Shown: positions 17,225 through 25,696, counted from the first letter of the stretch. The stretch: 64,000 nucleotides of DNA from Oscillibacter sp. (GCA_014799925.1 JAAVHC010000009.1:1-64000), one strand, 5' to 3'. Notes: generated from the sequence alone by a model not told the origin. Program-made: numbers and translations.

Positions 17225-17995
17225 CTACAGCGTCAGTCCGTCAAAAATCCTGTGCACCGCCTGCTTAACAGGGCTGTCCGCCGGGACAGTCACAGAGGGC
17301 CTGCCCTCCGCGTCGTACTCATACACGGTGTCGTCGTGGGGGACGACGCCGATGAGCTTCATCCCGTACTTGTCGATCTCCTCCCGGACGCCGGGGTTCA
17401 GCTCCCCGCCGGGGGCGCGGTTGATGATCAGGCCCACTTCCTTGGCGCCCAGCTTCAGATCCACGATCATCTCGCTGAGCCGGCCCGCCGCCTGGACCCC
17501 CCGCCGGGAGCAGTCGCTGACCAGCAGGATGGTATCCACCTGGGGCAGGACCCCCCGGCTCAGGTGCTCCAGCCCCGCCTCGTTATCCACCACGATATAG
17601 CGGTAGTTCTTGGCGTACTTGGCCACCTGGGAGGTAAGCAGGCCGTTGACGAAGCAGTAGCAGCCTTTCCCCTGGGTGCGGCCCATGACCAGCAGATCGT
17701 AGTCGTCCGCCTCGGTCAGCGCGTCGGAGAAGCGCATCTCGGCATAGTCCGCCTTGGTCATCCCCGCGGGGATGGGGCTCTGGGCGGCCATTTCCGACCG
17801 GGCGATATCCTCCCGGATGTCCCCCAGGGTCTCCTCCACCTCCACGCCCAGCACCTCGTTGAGGTTGCTGTTGGCGTCGGCGTCCACGGCCAGGACCGGG
17901 CCCTGCTTCTTCTCGCAGAGATATTCGATGAACATCCCGCAGATGGTGGTCTTTCCTACGCCGCCCTTGCCGGCGAAGGCGATGGTGTGAGCCAT
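17225..17995 (-). CDS. cooC: CooC/AcsF-type nickel-insertion ATPase
   Basis: The 256-residue MinD/ParA-like ATPase has a deviant Walker A AGKGGVGKTT near the N-terminus and AVDADANSNL (Walker A'). The family hallmark GRTQGKGCYCFVNGLL carries the paired cysteines that bind nickel in CooC dimers. It matures CO dehydrogenase or acetyl-CoA synthase by ATP-driven nickel delivery. GGAGA lies 9 bases before ATG 17995. Upstream in the operon are metF and cooT. Confidence 0.9.
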   Translation of the reverse strand: MAHTIAFAGKGGVGKTTICGMFIEYLCEKKQGPVLAVDADANSNLNEVLGVEVEETLGDIREDIARSEMAAQSPIPAGMTKADYAEMRFSDALTEADDYDLLVMGRTQGKGCYCFVNGLLTSQVAKYAKNYRYIVVDNEAGLEHLSRGVLPQVDTILLVSDCSRRGVQAAGRLSEMIVDLKLGAKEVGLIINRAPGGELNPGVREEIDKYGMKLIGVVPHDDTVYEYDAEGRPSVTVPADSPVKQAVHRIFDGLTL

Positions 17996-18029
17996 AACGC
18001 AGTCTCTCCTTGGTTGGTAAAATCTGTTT

Positions 18030-18066
18030 GATTGCTTCGGCAATGAAAAGAATTGCCGAAGCAATC
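18030..18066. terminator. 15-bp perfect hairpin between metF and cooC
   Basis: GATTGCTTCGGCAAT pairs with ATTGCCGAAGCAATC around a 7-base A-rich loop. There is no T-tract, so it more likely stabilises or marks processing of operon mRNA than ends it. Confidence 0.5.
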
Positions 18067-18099
18067 ACATTATGGATGATTCAATTGCCGGAGTAACAA

Positions 18100-19053
18100 T
18101 TAAAGGTCAACGATGCCGGACTCCTTGACAATGCGGGCCACGTCGTCATACTTGTTCAGGGCGTACAGGTGGATGCCGTCGATGCCGCAGGCGCGGTACT
18201 CGTCGATCTGCCGGATGGTGTACTCGATGCCCGCTTCCTTGAAGCTGGCCTTCTTGCCCTCGACGTCGGCGTCGAAGCAGGCGTTGTTGCCCTTGGCGTC
18301 GGTGAGACCCACGGAGAAGGGGTTGGGGAAGATCCAGTTCTTGGAGATGATCTCGCACAGCTCGCGGGGCATGACGCAGCCGTTGCGGCTGAGGGCCATG
18401 TTGATGGTAGCGGCCTGGTCCAGAATGGGCATGATGCCCACGTCCACGGGCATCCAGATGCCGGCGGCGCGAATGGCCTCCAGCCAGTACTTGAACTGGT
18501 CCATATCCCAGCACAGCTGGGTCATGATATAGTCCGCGCCCTCGTCCTGCTTCTGCTTGAGGAAGCCGATGTCAGCCTCCAGGCTGCGGCAGGCGATGTG
18601 ACCCTCGGGGGAACCGGCCACGGCGATGGTGAACTTGTCGCCGAACTCCTTGCGCACGAACTTCACCAGCTCGGTGGCGTAATGCAGGTCGCCGCCGGTG
18701 CCGGTCCAGCCGAAGGGCAGGTCGCCCCGCAGAGCCAGCATGTGGTTGATGCCGTGGGCCAGATAGTTCTCCAGCTGCTCCTTGATGCCCTCGCGGGTGT
18801 TGCCGATGCAGGTGAAGTGGGTAACGGGGGTGCACTTGCCGTCCTTCTGGATCTTGTCCAGAACTTCCAGGTTCTTGCCCACGTTGGTACCGCCGGCGCC
18901 GTAGGTGCAGGAGATGTAGTCGGGATTCAGGGTGTACAGCTGCTCCAGCACGCCGCCCTCACCGCACAGCTTCTCCATGCCCGCGTCGGTCTTGGGAGGG
19001 AACACTTCAAAAGAAAATGCTGCTCTCTCTTCAAAAATGTCGGCTACGCTCAT
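18100..19053 (-). CDS. metF: Methylenetetrahydrofolate reductase
   Basis: The 317-residue MetF has the TIM-barrel motifs FSFEVFPPKTD, ISCTYGAGGT, THFTCIGNTREGIKEQL, LALRGDLPFG and MTQLCWDMDQF. It reduces methylene- to methyl-tetrahydrofolate, the donor used by the AcsE domain encoded downstream, so its place in this operon argues for a Wood-Ljungdahl role rather than only methionine synthesis. No partner metV was seen. GGAGG precedes the ATG. Confidence 0.92.
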   Translation of the reverse strand: MSVADIFEERAAFSFEVFPPKTDAGMEKLCGEGGVLEQLYTLNPDYISCTYGAGGTNVGKNLEVLDKIQKDGKCTPVTHFTCIGNTREGIKEQLENYLAHGINHMLALRGDLPFGWTGTGGDLHYATELVKFVRKEFGDKFTIAVAGSPEGHIACRSLEADIGFLKQKQDEGADYIMTQLCWDMDQFKYWLEAIRAAGIWMPVDVGIMPILDQAATINMALSRNGCVMPRELCEIISKNWIFPNPFSVGLTDAKGNNACFDADVEGKKASFKEAGIEYTIRQIDEYRACGIDGIHLYALNKYDDVARIVKESGIVDL

Positions 19054-19178
19054 GATGAATAGTCCTCCATACGTGAAATATATTTTTCAGCGGCACCGCC
19101 GCCATGGGTTACAAAATTCTGATGACCGTCTGGTAAGCGGATTGAGCATTGCTCGCCTCTGCACCATCTCTGCATTTC

Positions 19179-19319
19179 TTACCCCCGAAGGTTTGATTCC
19201 AATTCCTGTTTCAGACTATCAATTGCCTGTAACATTTCTTCTTTGGTTTCCTTGCTTTCAATTGTCTCAAGTGAATGGATCAGCAGTTTCAAATAGCTTT
19301 TGAATTGTAAATCACCCAT
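19179..19319 (-). CDS. Small protein of 46 residues
   Basis: This ORF begins MGDLQFKSYLKLLIHSLE and ends LKQELESNLRG, and is rich in Lys, Glu and Leu with heptad-like spacing that suggests one amphipathic helix. AGGGAGA lies about 8 bases before the ATG, and the start is only 13 bp after the preceding gene, which supports translation. Its base composition is clearly less GC-rich than its neighbours, so it may be a later arrival. Function is unknown. Confidence 0.55.
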   Translation of the reverse strand: MGDLQFKSYLKLLIHSLETIESKETKEEMLQAIDSLKQELESNLRG

Positions 19320-19332
19320 ACAAGCGTCTCCC

Positions 19333-19554
19333 TCAGATCGGCGTAAACGAATACCTCTTCAGCAGCCCGGCGGTATTGGTATGGTACACCACCGCGCCGT
19401 CGGCCAGGTCCTCCCGCTCGATCTCCGCCCGGGGCTCCAAAGCGCGGATATAGGCGTCGGTATCCTCCACGGAAACCTCCTGGAAGTCCACATCCCGCAT
19501 CTGGTTGTTGCTGCACTGGTTGAAAATCTCACAGCAAAGCTCGTACTCTCTCAT
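19333..19554 (-). CDS. Conserved small protein of the nickel/CODH cluster
   Basis: The 73-residue protein begins MREYELCCEIFNQCSNN. It has two early cysteines plus one more, and many acidic residues. I recognise no named domain. ATG 19554 was chosen because GGAG lies 8 bases upstream; a GTG at 19563 overlaps the cooT stop (GTGA), so coupling is likely. The position directly after cooT suggests a role in maturing CO dehydrogenase/acetyl-CoA synthase; this is inference from context. Confidence 0.65.
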   Translation of the reverse strand: MREYELCCEIFNQCSNNQMRDVDFQEVSVEDTDAYIRALEPRAEIEREDLADGAVVYHTNTAGLLKRYSFTPI

Positions 19555-19559
19555 GCCGC

Positions 19560-19748
19560 TCACTCCGCCGCCACGATGACGCTGCCCGCCGTCAGGTCCG
19601 CGCTGACCAGCCGGCCGGTGATGGTGGTCTTCATGCCCATCACGTCCTCAAAGGTCAGCTTGTCGCCGTCCACGCGGATATTGGCCACGTATTTGCAGAG
19701 GACGTTGTCCTCCTGCTTCTCGTTCTTATAAATAGTAGAAAGGCACAT
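19560..19748 (-). CDS. cooT: CooT-like nickel-binding protein
   Basis: The 62-residue protein starts MCLSTIYKNE, the signature of CooT, where Cys2 takes part in nickel binding by the dimer. It then forms a small beta-rich domain (LTFEDVMGMKTTITGRLV). CooT helps deliver nickel to CO dehydrogenase. Neighbours are a His-rich protein upstream and a conserved small protein downstream, consistent with a metal-maturation module. Confidence 0.85.
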   Translation of the reverse strand: MCLSTIYKNEKQEDNVLCKYVANIRVDGDKLTFEDVMGMKTTITGRLVSADLTAGSVIVAAE

Positions 19749-19783
19749 GGGAATTCCTCCTTACTTTTCCAATCAGGCCGCGC

Positions 19784-20107
19784 TTACTGCTTTTTCAGCT
19801 CTTCCAGAGCCGCGGACAAATAGCCGTTGGCCTGGTCAAAGGACTCCACCGCGTGGAGCAGCTGGTGGCGGGCCTCGCCGTCAAACTCCTCCGCCATGTC
19901 GCTCAGCTCCCTGGCGTGGTGGATGTTGTGCTCCAGCATATATTGCAGCACCGCGATGGTCTGCTCGCCGCCGTGAGCGTGGTGATGCTCGCCCTCATGG
20001 GTGTGGGTGTGAGTGTGGGTATAGACCTGGCCGTTTTCGTCGGTGTGGGTGTGCTCATGGACGTGCTCGCCGCGGGCGTGGCCATGATCGTGGTCAAAAT
20101 GTCCCAT
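19784..20107 (-). CDS. Histidine-rich metal-binding protein
   Basis: The 107-residue protein has an N-terminal half dominated by histidine (MGHFDHDHGHARGEHVHEHT, then a run of TH pairs and EGEHHHAHGG). A helical C-terminal half follows (TIAVLQYMLEHNIHHARELS to ALEELKKQ). Such His tracts store or pass on nickel or zinc. As first gene before cooT, a nickel store for the pathway is the simplest reading. GGGAGG lies 10 bases before ATG 20107. Confidence 0.75.
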   Translation of the reverse strand: MGHFDHDHGHARGEHVHEHTHTDENGQVYTHTHTHTHEGEHHHAHGGEQTIAVLQYMLEHNIHHARELSDMAEEFDGEARHQLLHAVESFDQANGYLSAALEELKKQ

Positions 20108-20149
20108 AGTAAATTCGCCTCCCATATTGACATAATTTTAACTAGATAC

Positions 20150-20178
20150 ACTATACCGCAAATCTTTTCCATTTGCAA
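20150..20178 (-). promoter_or_regulatory. Promoter of the Wood-Ljungdahl operon
   Basis: On the minus strand TTGCAA and TATAGT are separated by 17 bases, about 45 bp before the His-rich gene. Confidence 0.6.
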
Positions 20179-20193
20179 GTAGAAGCAGGACAT

Positions 20194-20214
20194 TTCACAA
20201 AAAATTTTTGTGAA
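20194..20214. promoter_or_regulatory. 21-bp dyad between divergent operons
   Basis: TTCACAAAAA, one A, then TTTTTGTGAA form a perfect dyad, with a further TTTGTGAA half-site next to it. It lies between the divergent cstA and Wood-Ljungdahl promoters and is a candidate operator for an unknown regulator. Confidence 0.45.
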
Positions 20215-20258
20215 CTTTGTGAAAACAGACGGTTTGTAAAAACCCGCTCGAAAAATGC

Positions 20259-20287
20259 TGGACATATTTTCCATGCGGTGGTATAAT
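20259..20287 (+). promoter_or_regulatory. Promoter of cstA
   Basis: TGGACA and TATAAT are separated by 17 bases. Confidence 0.65.
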
Positions 20288-20290
20288 CAT

Positions 20291-20357
20291 CACAAATCGG
20301 CCGGATCGCTTACCGCTCTATTTCGTCAATAGCGCTGAAAGCAGCCGGCTATTTGTG
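20291..20357 (+). promoter_or_regulatory. Structured leader of cstA
   Basis: CACAAAT (20291-20297) pairs with ATTTGTG (20351-20357), and the stem continues through a GCCGG/CCGGC pairing with one bulge. The loop ends just before the GGAGG of cstA, so it could tune translation. Confidence 0.45.
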
Positions 20358-20372
20358 TGAGGAGGTTTTTTT

Positions 20373-21854
20373 ATGGTTAGTTTCCTGGTCTGTCTCGCGC
20401 TTCTGGTGGGCGGGTATTTCACCTACGGCAAGGTCGTAGAGAATACCTTCGCCCCCGATGACCGCGAGACCCCCGCCGTCAAAATCAACGACGGCGTGGA
20501 CTATGTGGTGCTTCCCCAGTGGAAGCTGTTTCTGGTGCAGCTGCTGAACATCGCGGGCCTGGGCCCCATCTTCGGCGCGCTCCAGGGCGCTCTGTGGGGT
20601 CCCATCGTATTCCTGTGGATCACCTTCGGTACGCTTCTGGCCGGCGGCGTCCACGATTTCTTCGCCGGCATGATGAGCGAGCGCAACAACGGCGAGTCCA
20701 TCTCCGAGATCACCGGCATCTATCTGGGCGGCGCGATGAAAAACGTCATGCGCGTGTTCAGCGTGGTTCTGCTGGTCATGGTGGGCACCGTGTTCGCCGT
20801 GGGTCCCGCGGGCCTGATCGTCACCCTGTTCAAGAACAGCGGCGTAGAGGGCATCCTGGCCACCACCCTGTTCTGGCTCATTATTATCCTGATCTACTAC
20901 TTCATCGCCACGTTCCTCTCCATTGACAAGATCATCGGCAAGGTCTACCCCGTGTTCGGCATCTGCCTGATCGTCATGGCCGTGGGCGTCGCCATTGGCA
21001 TCTTTATCAATCCCGACTACACCATTCCCGAAATCTGGAGCAACTTCCGCAGCATGCATCCCGCTTCCACGCCGATCTGGTCCTTCATGTTCATCACCGT
21101 GGCCTGCGGCGCCATCTCCGGCTTCCACGCCACCCAGAGTCCTCTGATGGCCCGCTGCATGAAGAGCGAGCGCCAGGGTCACTTCGTGTTCTACGGCGCC
21201 ATGGTCTGCGAGGGCGTGATCGCCCTGATCTGGGCCGCTGCCGGCTGCTCCCTGTATGAAGTCACCGGCGGCCTGAACACCGGCCTCCAGGCGGTCCTGG
21301 CCAACGGCCAGTCCGCCGCCATCTATGACGTGTGCGCCAAGACCATGGGCGGCATCGGCATCGCCCTGGCCATGCTGGGCGTCATCGCCTGCCCCATCAC
21401 CTCCGGCGACACCGCCTTCCGTTCCGCCCGTCTGGTGCTGGCCGACTGGCTGAAGCTGGATCAGGGCAGCTACCGGAACCGCCTGATCCTCTGCGTGCCC
21501 GTGCTGGGCGTGGGCGCGTTCCTGGGCATCGGCAACGCCCTGGGCTTCATCGACTACACCATCATCTGGCGCTACTTCAGCTGGACCAACCAGACCCTGG
21601 CCATGATCGTGCTGTGGGCCGCGTCCATGTACCTCTTCTATGACAAGAAGAACTACTGGATCACCGCCGTTCCCGCCACCTTCATGAGCGCCGTGTCCGC
21701 TACATACTTTGTGGCCGCCGGCGAGTGCCTGAACCTGGGGACCACCATCGCCTACCCCGTGGGCATCGTCGTGGCCGTGCTGTTCCTGGGCACCTTCCTG
21801 TACTCCATCAAGAAGCGGAACGTCCGCCCCCAGTATGATACCCTGAAGAAGTAA
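20373..21854 (+). CDS. cstA: CstA-family carbon starvation transporter
   Basis: The 493-residue protein has about 12-13 membrane segments and CstA landmarks: LPQWKLFLVQLLNIAGLGPI, GVHDFFAGMMSERNNGESIS, SGFHATQSPLMARCM and CPITSGDTAFRSARLVLAD. The length matches the short CstA/BtsT-like transporters of Clostridia. Family members import pyruvate or peptides when carbon is short; the substrate here is not known. GGAGG precedes the ATG and an intrinsic terminator follows the stop. It is divergent from the Wood-Ljungdahl operon. Confidence 0.9.
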   Translation: MVSFLVCLALLVGGYFTYGKVVENTFAPDDRETPAVKINDGVDYVVLPQWKLFLVQLLNIAGLGPIFGALQGALWGPIVFLWITFGTLLAGGVHDFFAGMMSERNNGESISEITGIYLGGAMKNVMRVFSVVLLVMVGTVFAVGPAGLIVTLFKNSGVEGILATTLFWLIIILIYYFIATFLSIDKIIGKVYPVFGICLIVMAVGVAIGIFINPDYTIPEIWSNFRSMHPASTPIWSFMFITVACGAISGFHATQSPLMARCMKSERQGHFVFYGAMVCEGVIALIWAAAGCSLYEVTGGLNTGLQAVLANGQSAAIYDVCAKTMGGIGIALAMLGVIACPITSGDTAFRSARLVLADWLKLDQGSYRNRLILCVPVLGVGAFLGIGNALGFIDYTIIWRYFSWTNQTLAMIVLWAASMYLFYDKKNYWITAVPATFMSAVSATYFVAAGECLNLGTTIAYPVGIVVAVLFLGTFLYSIKKRNVRPQYDTLKK

Positions 21855-21868
21855 CATCCATAAAATTT

Positions 21869-21910
21869 GACGGCGGAGGGGCGGTTTTCCCACCCCTCCG
21901 CCGTCCTTTT
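21869..21910 (+). terminator. Terminator of cstA
   Basis: GACGGCGGAGGGG pairs with CCCCTCCGCCGTC and is followed by CTTTT. It ends just before the GGAGG of the next gene. Confidence 0.8.
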
Positions 21911-21920
21911 GGAGGCATCC

Positions 21921-22928
21921 ATGATCTTTCAGCCAAAGCAGCTGGGCCGCGAGGGCCTGGACGGCGGCGCCCTGGCCGCGGACAAGAAGAGCTGCAAGCG
22001 CTTCGGCCCCTGCGGCGTGGGCGAAAAAGCCCTGTACCTCAACAGCTTTTATATCGACCGGTGCTTCTACGTCACCCTCTCCTCCGTCCGCCGGGTCTTC
22101 AAACGGGTGGCCATGAGCAAGGGCGGCTTCACCGGGAAGGGCATGTTCGCCTCCATCCCCTATCTGGTGGTGGAGTACGACGACGGGAAGCAGAAGCAGT
22201 GCAACTTCAAGCGGGAGGACGACGTGGACAACCTGCTGGAGTACATGGCGCGGGTCCGCCCGGACATCCCCCGCCTCAGCGCGGAGGGCGAGCGCCGCAT
22301 GGCGGAGAAGGCCGCCCGGGAAGCGGCCCGCTACCTGAAGGAGCTGACCCCCCAGGCCCAGAAAGCCTGGGACGAGCTGGAGGAGGCGAAGCGCAAGCTG
22401 GCGGACGATCCCGCCCGCGCCGGCCGTCTGGCCCGCGCGGCCAGAACCAAGCGCACCACCGACCGGTCCAACCCGGCCTACAAGTGGGTGGCGCTGACCA
22501 TCGTGGTCCTGGGCGCGGCGGCGCTGGTATACGGCGTATGGAGCTGGGTCCACCGCGACGGCACGGGGCTCTACTTCCTCCTGTTCGGGCTGGCGGCGGT
22601 GTTCTTCTTCTCCGGAGCCAACGTGCTGCCCACCGCCCGGAACAACAAACGGGCCGTGACCAGGGAGTGGGAAGCGGCCAGGGATTCCATGAAGGAATTT
22701 TTGGGCGGCGGCAAAAATTTCCCCGTCCCCTACTGGTACGCCCATCCCGTCGTCCTGGACCGGATGATCCGCATTGTCCGGGAGGGCCGGGCCCAGACCT
22801 CGGCCGAGGCGCTGGAGGTCCTCAAGAAGGACCTTCAGGCCCTCAATTCCTCCGTCCAGGTGGAGCAGGAGGAGTACGACGAGGTGGTCTGCATCAAGCC
22901 CATCTTTCTGTTGCAGGACTATCAGTAA
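21921..22928 (+). CDS. Uncharacterised membrane protein
   Basis: The 335-residue protein has an N-terminal soluble part (MIFQPKQLGREGLDG, then a PH-like stretch with YLNSFYIDRCFYVTLSSVRR), a Lys/Arg/Glu/Ala-rich predicted coiled coil (about 120-190) and two adjacent membrane helices (about 200-245, WVALTIVVLGAAALVYGV and LYFLLFGLAAVFFFSG). A soluble C-terminal tail follows. No named family was recognised. ATG 21921 has GGAGG 5 bases upstream. A terminator separates it from cstA and another follows it. Confidence 0.75.
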   Translation: MIFQPKQLGREGLDGGALAADKKSCKRFGPCGVGEKALYLNSFYIDRCFYVTLSSVRRVFKRVAMSKGGFTGKGMFASIPYLVVEYDDGKQKQCNFKREDDVDNLLEYMARVRPDIPRLSAEGERRMAEKAAREAARYLKELTPQAQKAWDELEEAKRKLADDPARAGRLARAARTKRTTDRSNPAYKWVALTIVVLGAAALVYGVWSWVHRDGTGLYFLLFGLAAVFFFSGANVLPTARNNKRAVTREWEAARDSMKEFLGGGKNFPVPYWYAHPVVLDRMIRIVREGRAQTSAEALEVLKKDLQALNSSVQVEQEEYDEVVCIKPIFLLQDYQ

Positions 22929-22951
22929 CTGTGCTTCGCATTCCGCTATAC

Positions 22952-22989
22952 AAAGCTCCCCGCCCCTGATCCGGGGCGGGGAGCTTTTA
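22952..22989 (+). terminator. Bidirectional terminator
   Basis: AAAGCTCCCCGCCCC pairs with GGGGCGGGGAGCTTTT. The A/T flanks allow use in both directions. Confidence 0.8.
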
Positions 22990-23013
22990 TGTCAAAAAGA
23001 TGTGCACCGCTTT

Positions 23014-23145
23014 TATAGTCAACACAGTTGAGAACGAGTAAATGTTGGGCTTCGCCCAAACCCACCAGGGGCGTTGCCCCTGGACCCTACCGCCCTTTGA
23101 AAAGGGCGGCCCTAAACTTTATCATTTTTAAGTGTGTCCACTATA
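23014..23145. repeat. TATAGTC-bounded three-hairpin element, copy 2
   Basis: The imperfect inverted arms are 23014-23042 (TATAGTCAACACAG...AGTAAA) and 23118-23145. Between them lie three clean hairpins: TTGGGCttcGCCCAA, CCAGGGGCgttGCCCCTGG and CCGCCCTTTgaAAAGGGCGG. It ends 6 bp from the lysC stop. It is the uninterrupted form against which the larger copy at 59474-59698 can be compared. Confidence 0.8.
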
Positions 23146-23150
23146 CATGC

Positions 23151-24365
23151 TCATCCCTGGTCGCCGAAGAACTTGTTGTGGACCGCGCGCATGGCGGCGG
23201 CGGCGTCCTCCTCGTCAATGAGCACGGAAATACGGATCTCGCTGGTGCTGATCATCTGGATGTTGATGTTGGCGTCATACAGCGCCTCAAACATCCTGGC
23301 GGCCATGCCGGGAGTGGTCATAATGCCCGCGCCCACGATGGACACCTTGGCGATCTTGTCCTCCACGGTCAGATGGTCGAAACGCAGGGACCCCTTCTGT
23401 TCCTCCAGCACCCGCATGGCCTCCTCCACGTCGGCCCGGGGCAGAGTGAAGCTGATGTCCTTGCTCTCTCCGCGTCCGATGGACTGGATAATGCCGTCCA
23501 CGTTGATGTTGGCCCTCCCCAGCACTGAGAACACCCGGAACGCTACCCCGGGGTTGTGCTCCAGGCCCACCACCGCGATGCGGGCAATGCTGGTATCCTT
23601 CGCCACGCCGGCGATATTTGTCTTTTCCATTTTGGCAACCTCCTTGACTTTCGTGCCGGGCTTCCGCTCCAGACTGGACACGACTTCCATATTCACATGA
23701 TATTTTTTCGCCAGCTCTACGCTGCGGTTATGGAGCACCTGGGCTCCCTGGCTGGCCAGCTCCAGCATTTCATCGTAGGTAATCTCCTCCAGCTTCACCG
23801 CGTTGGGAACCACCCTGGGATCGGCGGTATACACGCCGTCCACGTCGGTATAGATCTGGCACAGATCCGCCCCAAAGGCGGCGGCCAGAGCCACCGCGCT
23901 GGTGTCGGACCCGCCCCGGCCCAGGGTGGTCACGTCGCCGTAGCGGTTCACGCCCTGGAAGCCCGCCACCAGGACGATCTTGTTCTTATCCAGCTCCCGC
24001 TGGATGCGGTCGGAGTCGATCTTCTTGATCCGGGCGTCGGAGTAGGGCCCGGTGGTATGGATGCCCACCTGCCAGGCGGCCAGACTCACCACCGGCAGGC
24101 CCATGCCCTCCAGGGCCATGGCGCACAGGGAAATGGAAATCTGCTCCCCGGTGCTCAGCAGCATGTCCATCTCCCGCCTGGAGGCCCTGGGGTTGATCTC
24201 CCTGGCCTTGTCGATCAGGTCGTCGGTGGTGTCCCCCTGGGCGGACAGGACCACCATCACCTGGTTCCCGGCCCTATAGGCGTCGGCGATAATGCCCGCC
24301 GCATTCAGGACGCGCCGGGCATCCCGGACGGAGCTGCCGCCGAATTTCTGCACAATCAAACTCAT
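23151..24365 (-). CDS. lysC: Aspartate kinase
   Basis: The 404-residue enzyme has the N-terminal kinase motif VQKFGGSSV, STGEQIS, TTLGRGGSDTSAVALAAA and the catalytic-loop YTDVDGVYTADPR. Two C-terminal ACT domains follow (about 265-400, with NINVDGIIQS and NINIQMISTSEIRIS), as in monofunctional lysine/threonine-sensitive enzymes. It makes aspartyl phosphate for lysine, threonine and methionine synthesis. It follows hom on the same strand. Confidence 0.95.
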   Translation of the reverse strand: MSLIVQKFGGSSVRDARRVLNAAGIIADAYRAGNQVMVVLSAQGDTTDDLIDKAREINPRASRREMDMLLSTGEQISISLCAMALEGMGLPVVSLAAWQVGIHTTGPYSDARIKKIDSDRIQRELDKNKIVLVAGFQGVNRYGDVTTLGRGGSDTSAVALAAAFGADLCQIYTDVDGVYTADPRVVPNAVKLEEITYDEMLELASQGAQVLHNRSVELAKKYHVNMEVVSSLERKPGTKVKEVAKMEKTNIAGVAKDTSIARIAVVGLEHNPGVAFRVFSVLGRANINVDGIIQSIGRGESKDISFTLPRADVEEAMRVLEEQKGSLRFDHLTVEDKIAKVSIVGAGIMTTPGMAARMFEALYDANINIQMISTSEIRISVLIDEEDAAAAMRAVHNKFFGDQG

Positions 24366-24432
24366 AAGGATGCTTCCTCTCTGTATGGAAAATTGGGTGA
24401 CACTCTATTATAGTGTCCGAGGGGCGGAATGG

Positions 24433-25599
24433 TTATTGCAATACCGGCAGCAGCGCCGCCGCGCCCAGCCGCTCCGCCAGGGCGCCGGCTTCTTTGGCGG
24501 TCATGGCCCCGGTGATCACCGCGCCGTCGGAAAGCTCCGCGCAGCCCGCCGGAGCCGGGAAACCGCCCCGCAGATACCAGCGCATGGTCAGCTCGTCAAA
24601 CCCGGCCAGCGGCGCGCTCTCGCTCCAGCCAAGGTTCCGGCGCTTCTCCCGGTGCTGGAGCGCGTCGAGAATATCGCCCATGACGGCGGAGGCGGTGGGC
24701 AGGTCCCCGGCGCCCCGGCCGTAGAACATCACGTCGCCCACGGCGTTGCCCCGGATCATGATGGCGTTGAACACGTCGTCCACCGCGGCGACCGGACAGT
24801 CCGCCGGCACCAGATGGGGCGCCACGTAAGCCGCCTGCCGTCCATCGGACAGCTTCACGGCACGGCCCAGCAGCTTCACCCGGTACCCCGCCGCGCTGGC
24901 GATGGCAACGTCCTTCAGATCCAGGCCGCTGATGCCCTGGACGCTGATTTTCTCCGGCAGGACTTCCTTTCCCCAGGCCAGGTCGGACAGGATGCAGATC
25001 TTCCGACCCGCGTCCAGGCCCTCCACATCGGCGGCGGGATTCTGCTCGGCGTAGCCCCTGGCCTGGGCCTCCTTCAGAGCCTCGTCAAAGGGAACGCCGC
25101 CCTTGACCATCCGGGTGAGGATATAGTTGGTGGTGCCGTTGAGGATGCCCACGATCTCCTCGATCCGGTTGCCCGCCAGGCACTGGAACAGGGGGCGCAG
25201 CACGGGAATGCCGCCGCCCACGCTGGCCTCGAAGAGATAGTTGACGTTTTTCTCCCTGGCGATGGCCAGCAGCTCCCTGCCGTGGGCGGCCACCAGCTCC
25301 TTGTTGGAGGTGACCACGTGCTTGCCGGCCAGCAGGGCCCGGCGGGTGAACTCCAGGGCCACCCTGGCCCCGCCGATGGACTCTACCACCACGTCCAGAT
25401 CCGGGTCGTTCTCCAGGACGGAAAAATCCTTCACCGCCACGCCGGCGTAAGGAGTGGCGGATAAATCCCGCACGTCCAGAATATATTTCAGGTTGAGGGA
25501 CTCGCCCAGCTTTTCGGCAATCGAACCGCCGTTCAGGCGGAGAACCTCAGCGACGCCGCTGCCTACCGTTCCAAATCCCATAATCGCAAAATTAGCCAT
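24433..25599 (-). CDS. hom: Homoserine dehydrogenase
   Basis: The 388-residue protein has the Rossmann motif MGFGTVGSGVAE, the catalytic-domain GILNGTTNYIL and the ADVEGLDAGRK segment. It is shorter than the usual 430-residue bacterial enzyme, and the C-terminal stretch after about 330 does not look like a full ACT domain. A free-standing ACT protein lies upstream at 26176-26616 and may supply regulation. GGAGAAGGAG precedes ATG 25599. Confidence 0.92.
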   Translation of the reverse strand: MANFAIMGFGTVGSGVAEVLRLNGGSIAEKLGESLNLKYILDVRDLSATPYAGVAVKDFSVLENDPDLDVVVESIGGARVALEFTRRALLAGKHVVTSNKELVAAHGRELLAIAREKNVNYLFEASVGGGIPVLRPLFQCLAGNRIEEIVGILNGTTNYILTRMVKGGVPFDEALKEAQARGYAEQNPAADVEGLDAGRKICILSDLAWGKEVLPEKISVQGISGLDLKDVAIASAAGYRVKLLGRAVKLSDGRQAAYVAPHLVPADCPVAAVDDVFNAIMIRGNAVGDVMFYGRGAGDLPTASAVMGDILDALQHREKRRNLGWSESAPLAGFDELTMRWYLRGGFPAPAGCAELSDGAVITGAMTAKEAGALAERLGAAALLPVLQ

Positions 25600-25696
25600 T
25601 GCTATTTTCTCCTTCTCCAATATCTGACGCGCCCCTGTGGGGCAAGCGGTCATTGCTTCTATACGATAGGCCGGGGCTGCGCGCCCCGGACCCGCG

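Noticed and set aside
20194-20214. Rex or CRP operator
   Set aside because: Rex sites are TTGTGAA-N4-TTCACAA and CRP sites TGTGA-N6-TCACA; here the half-sites face the opposite way, so neither regulator can be named.
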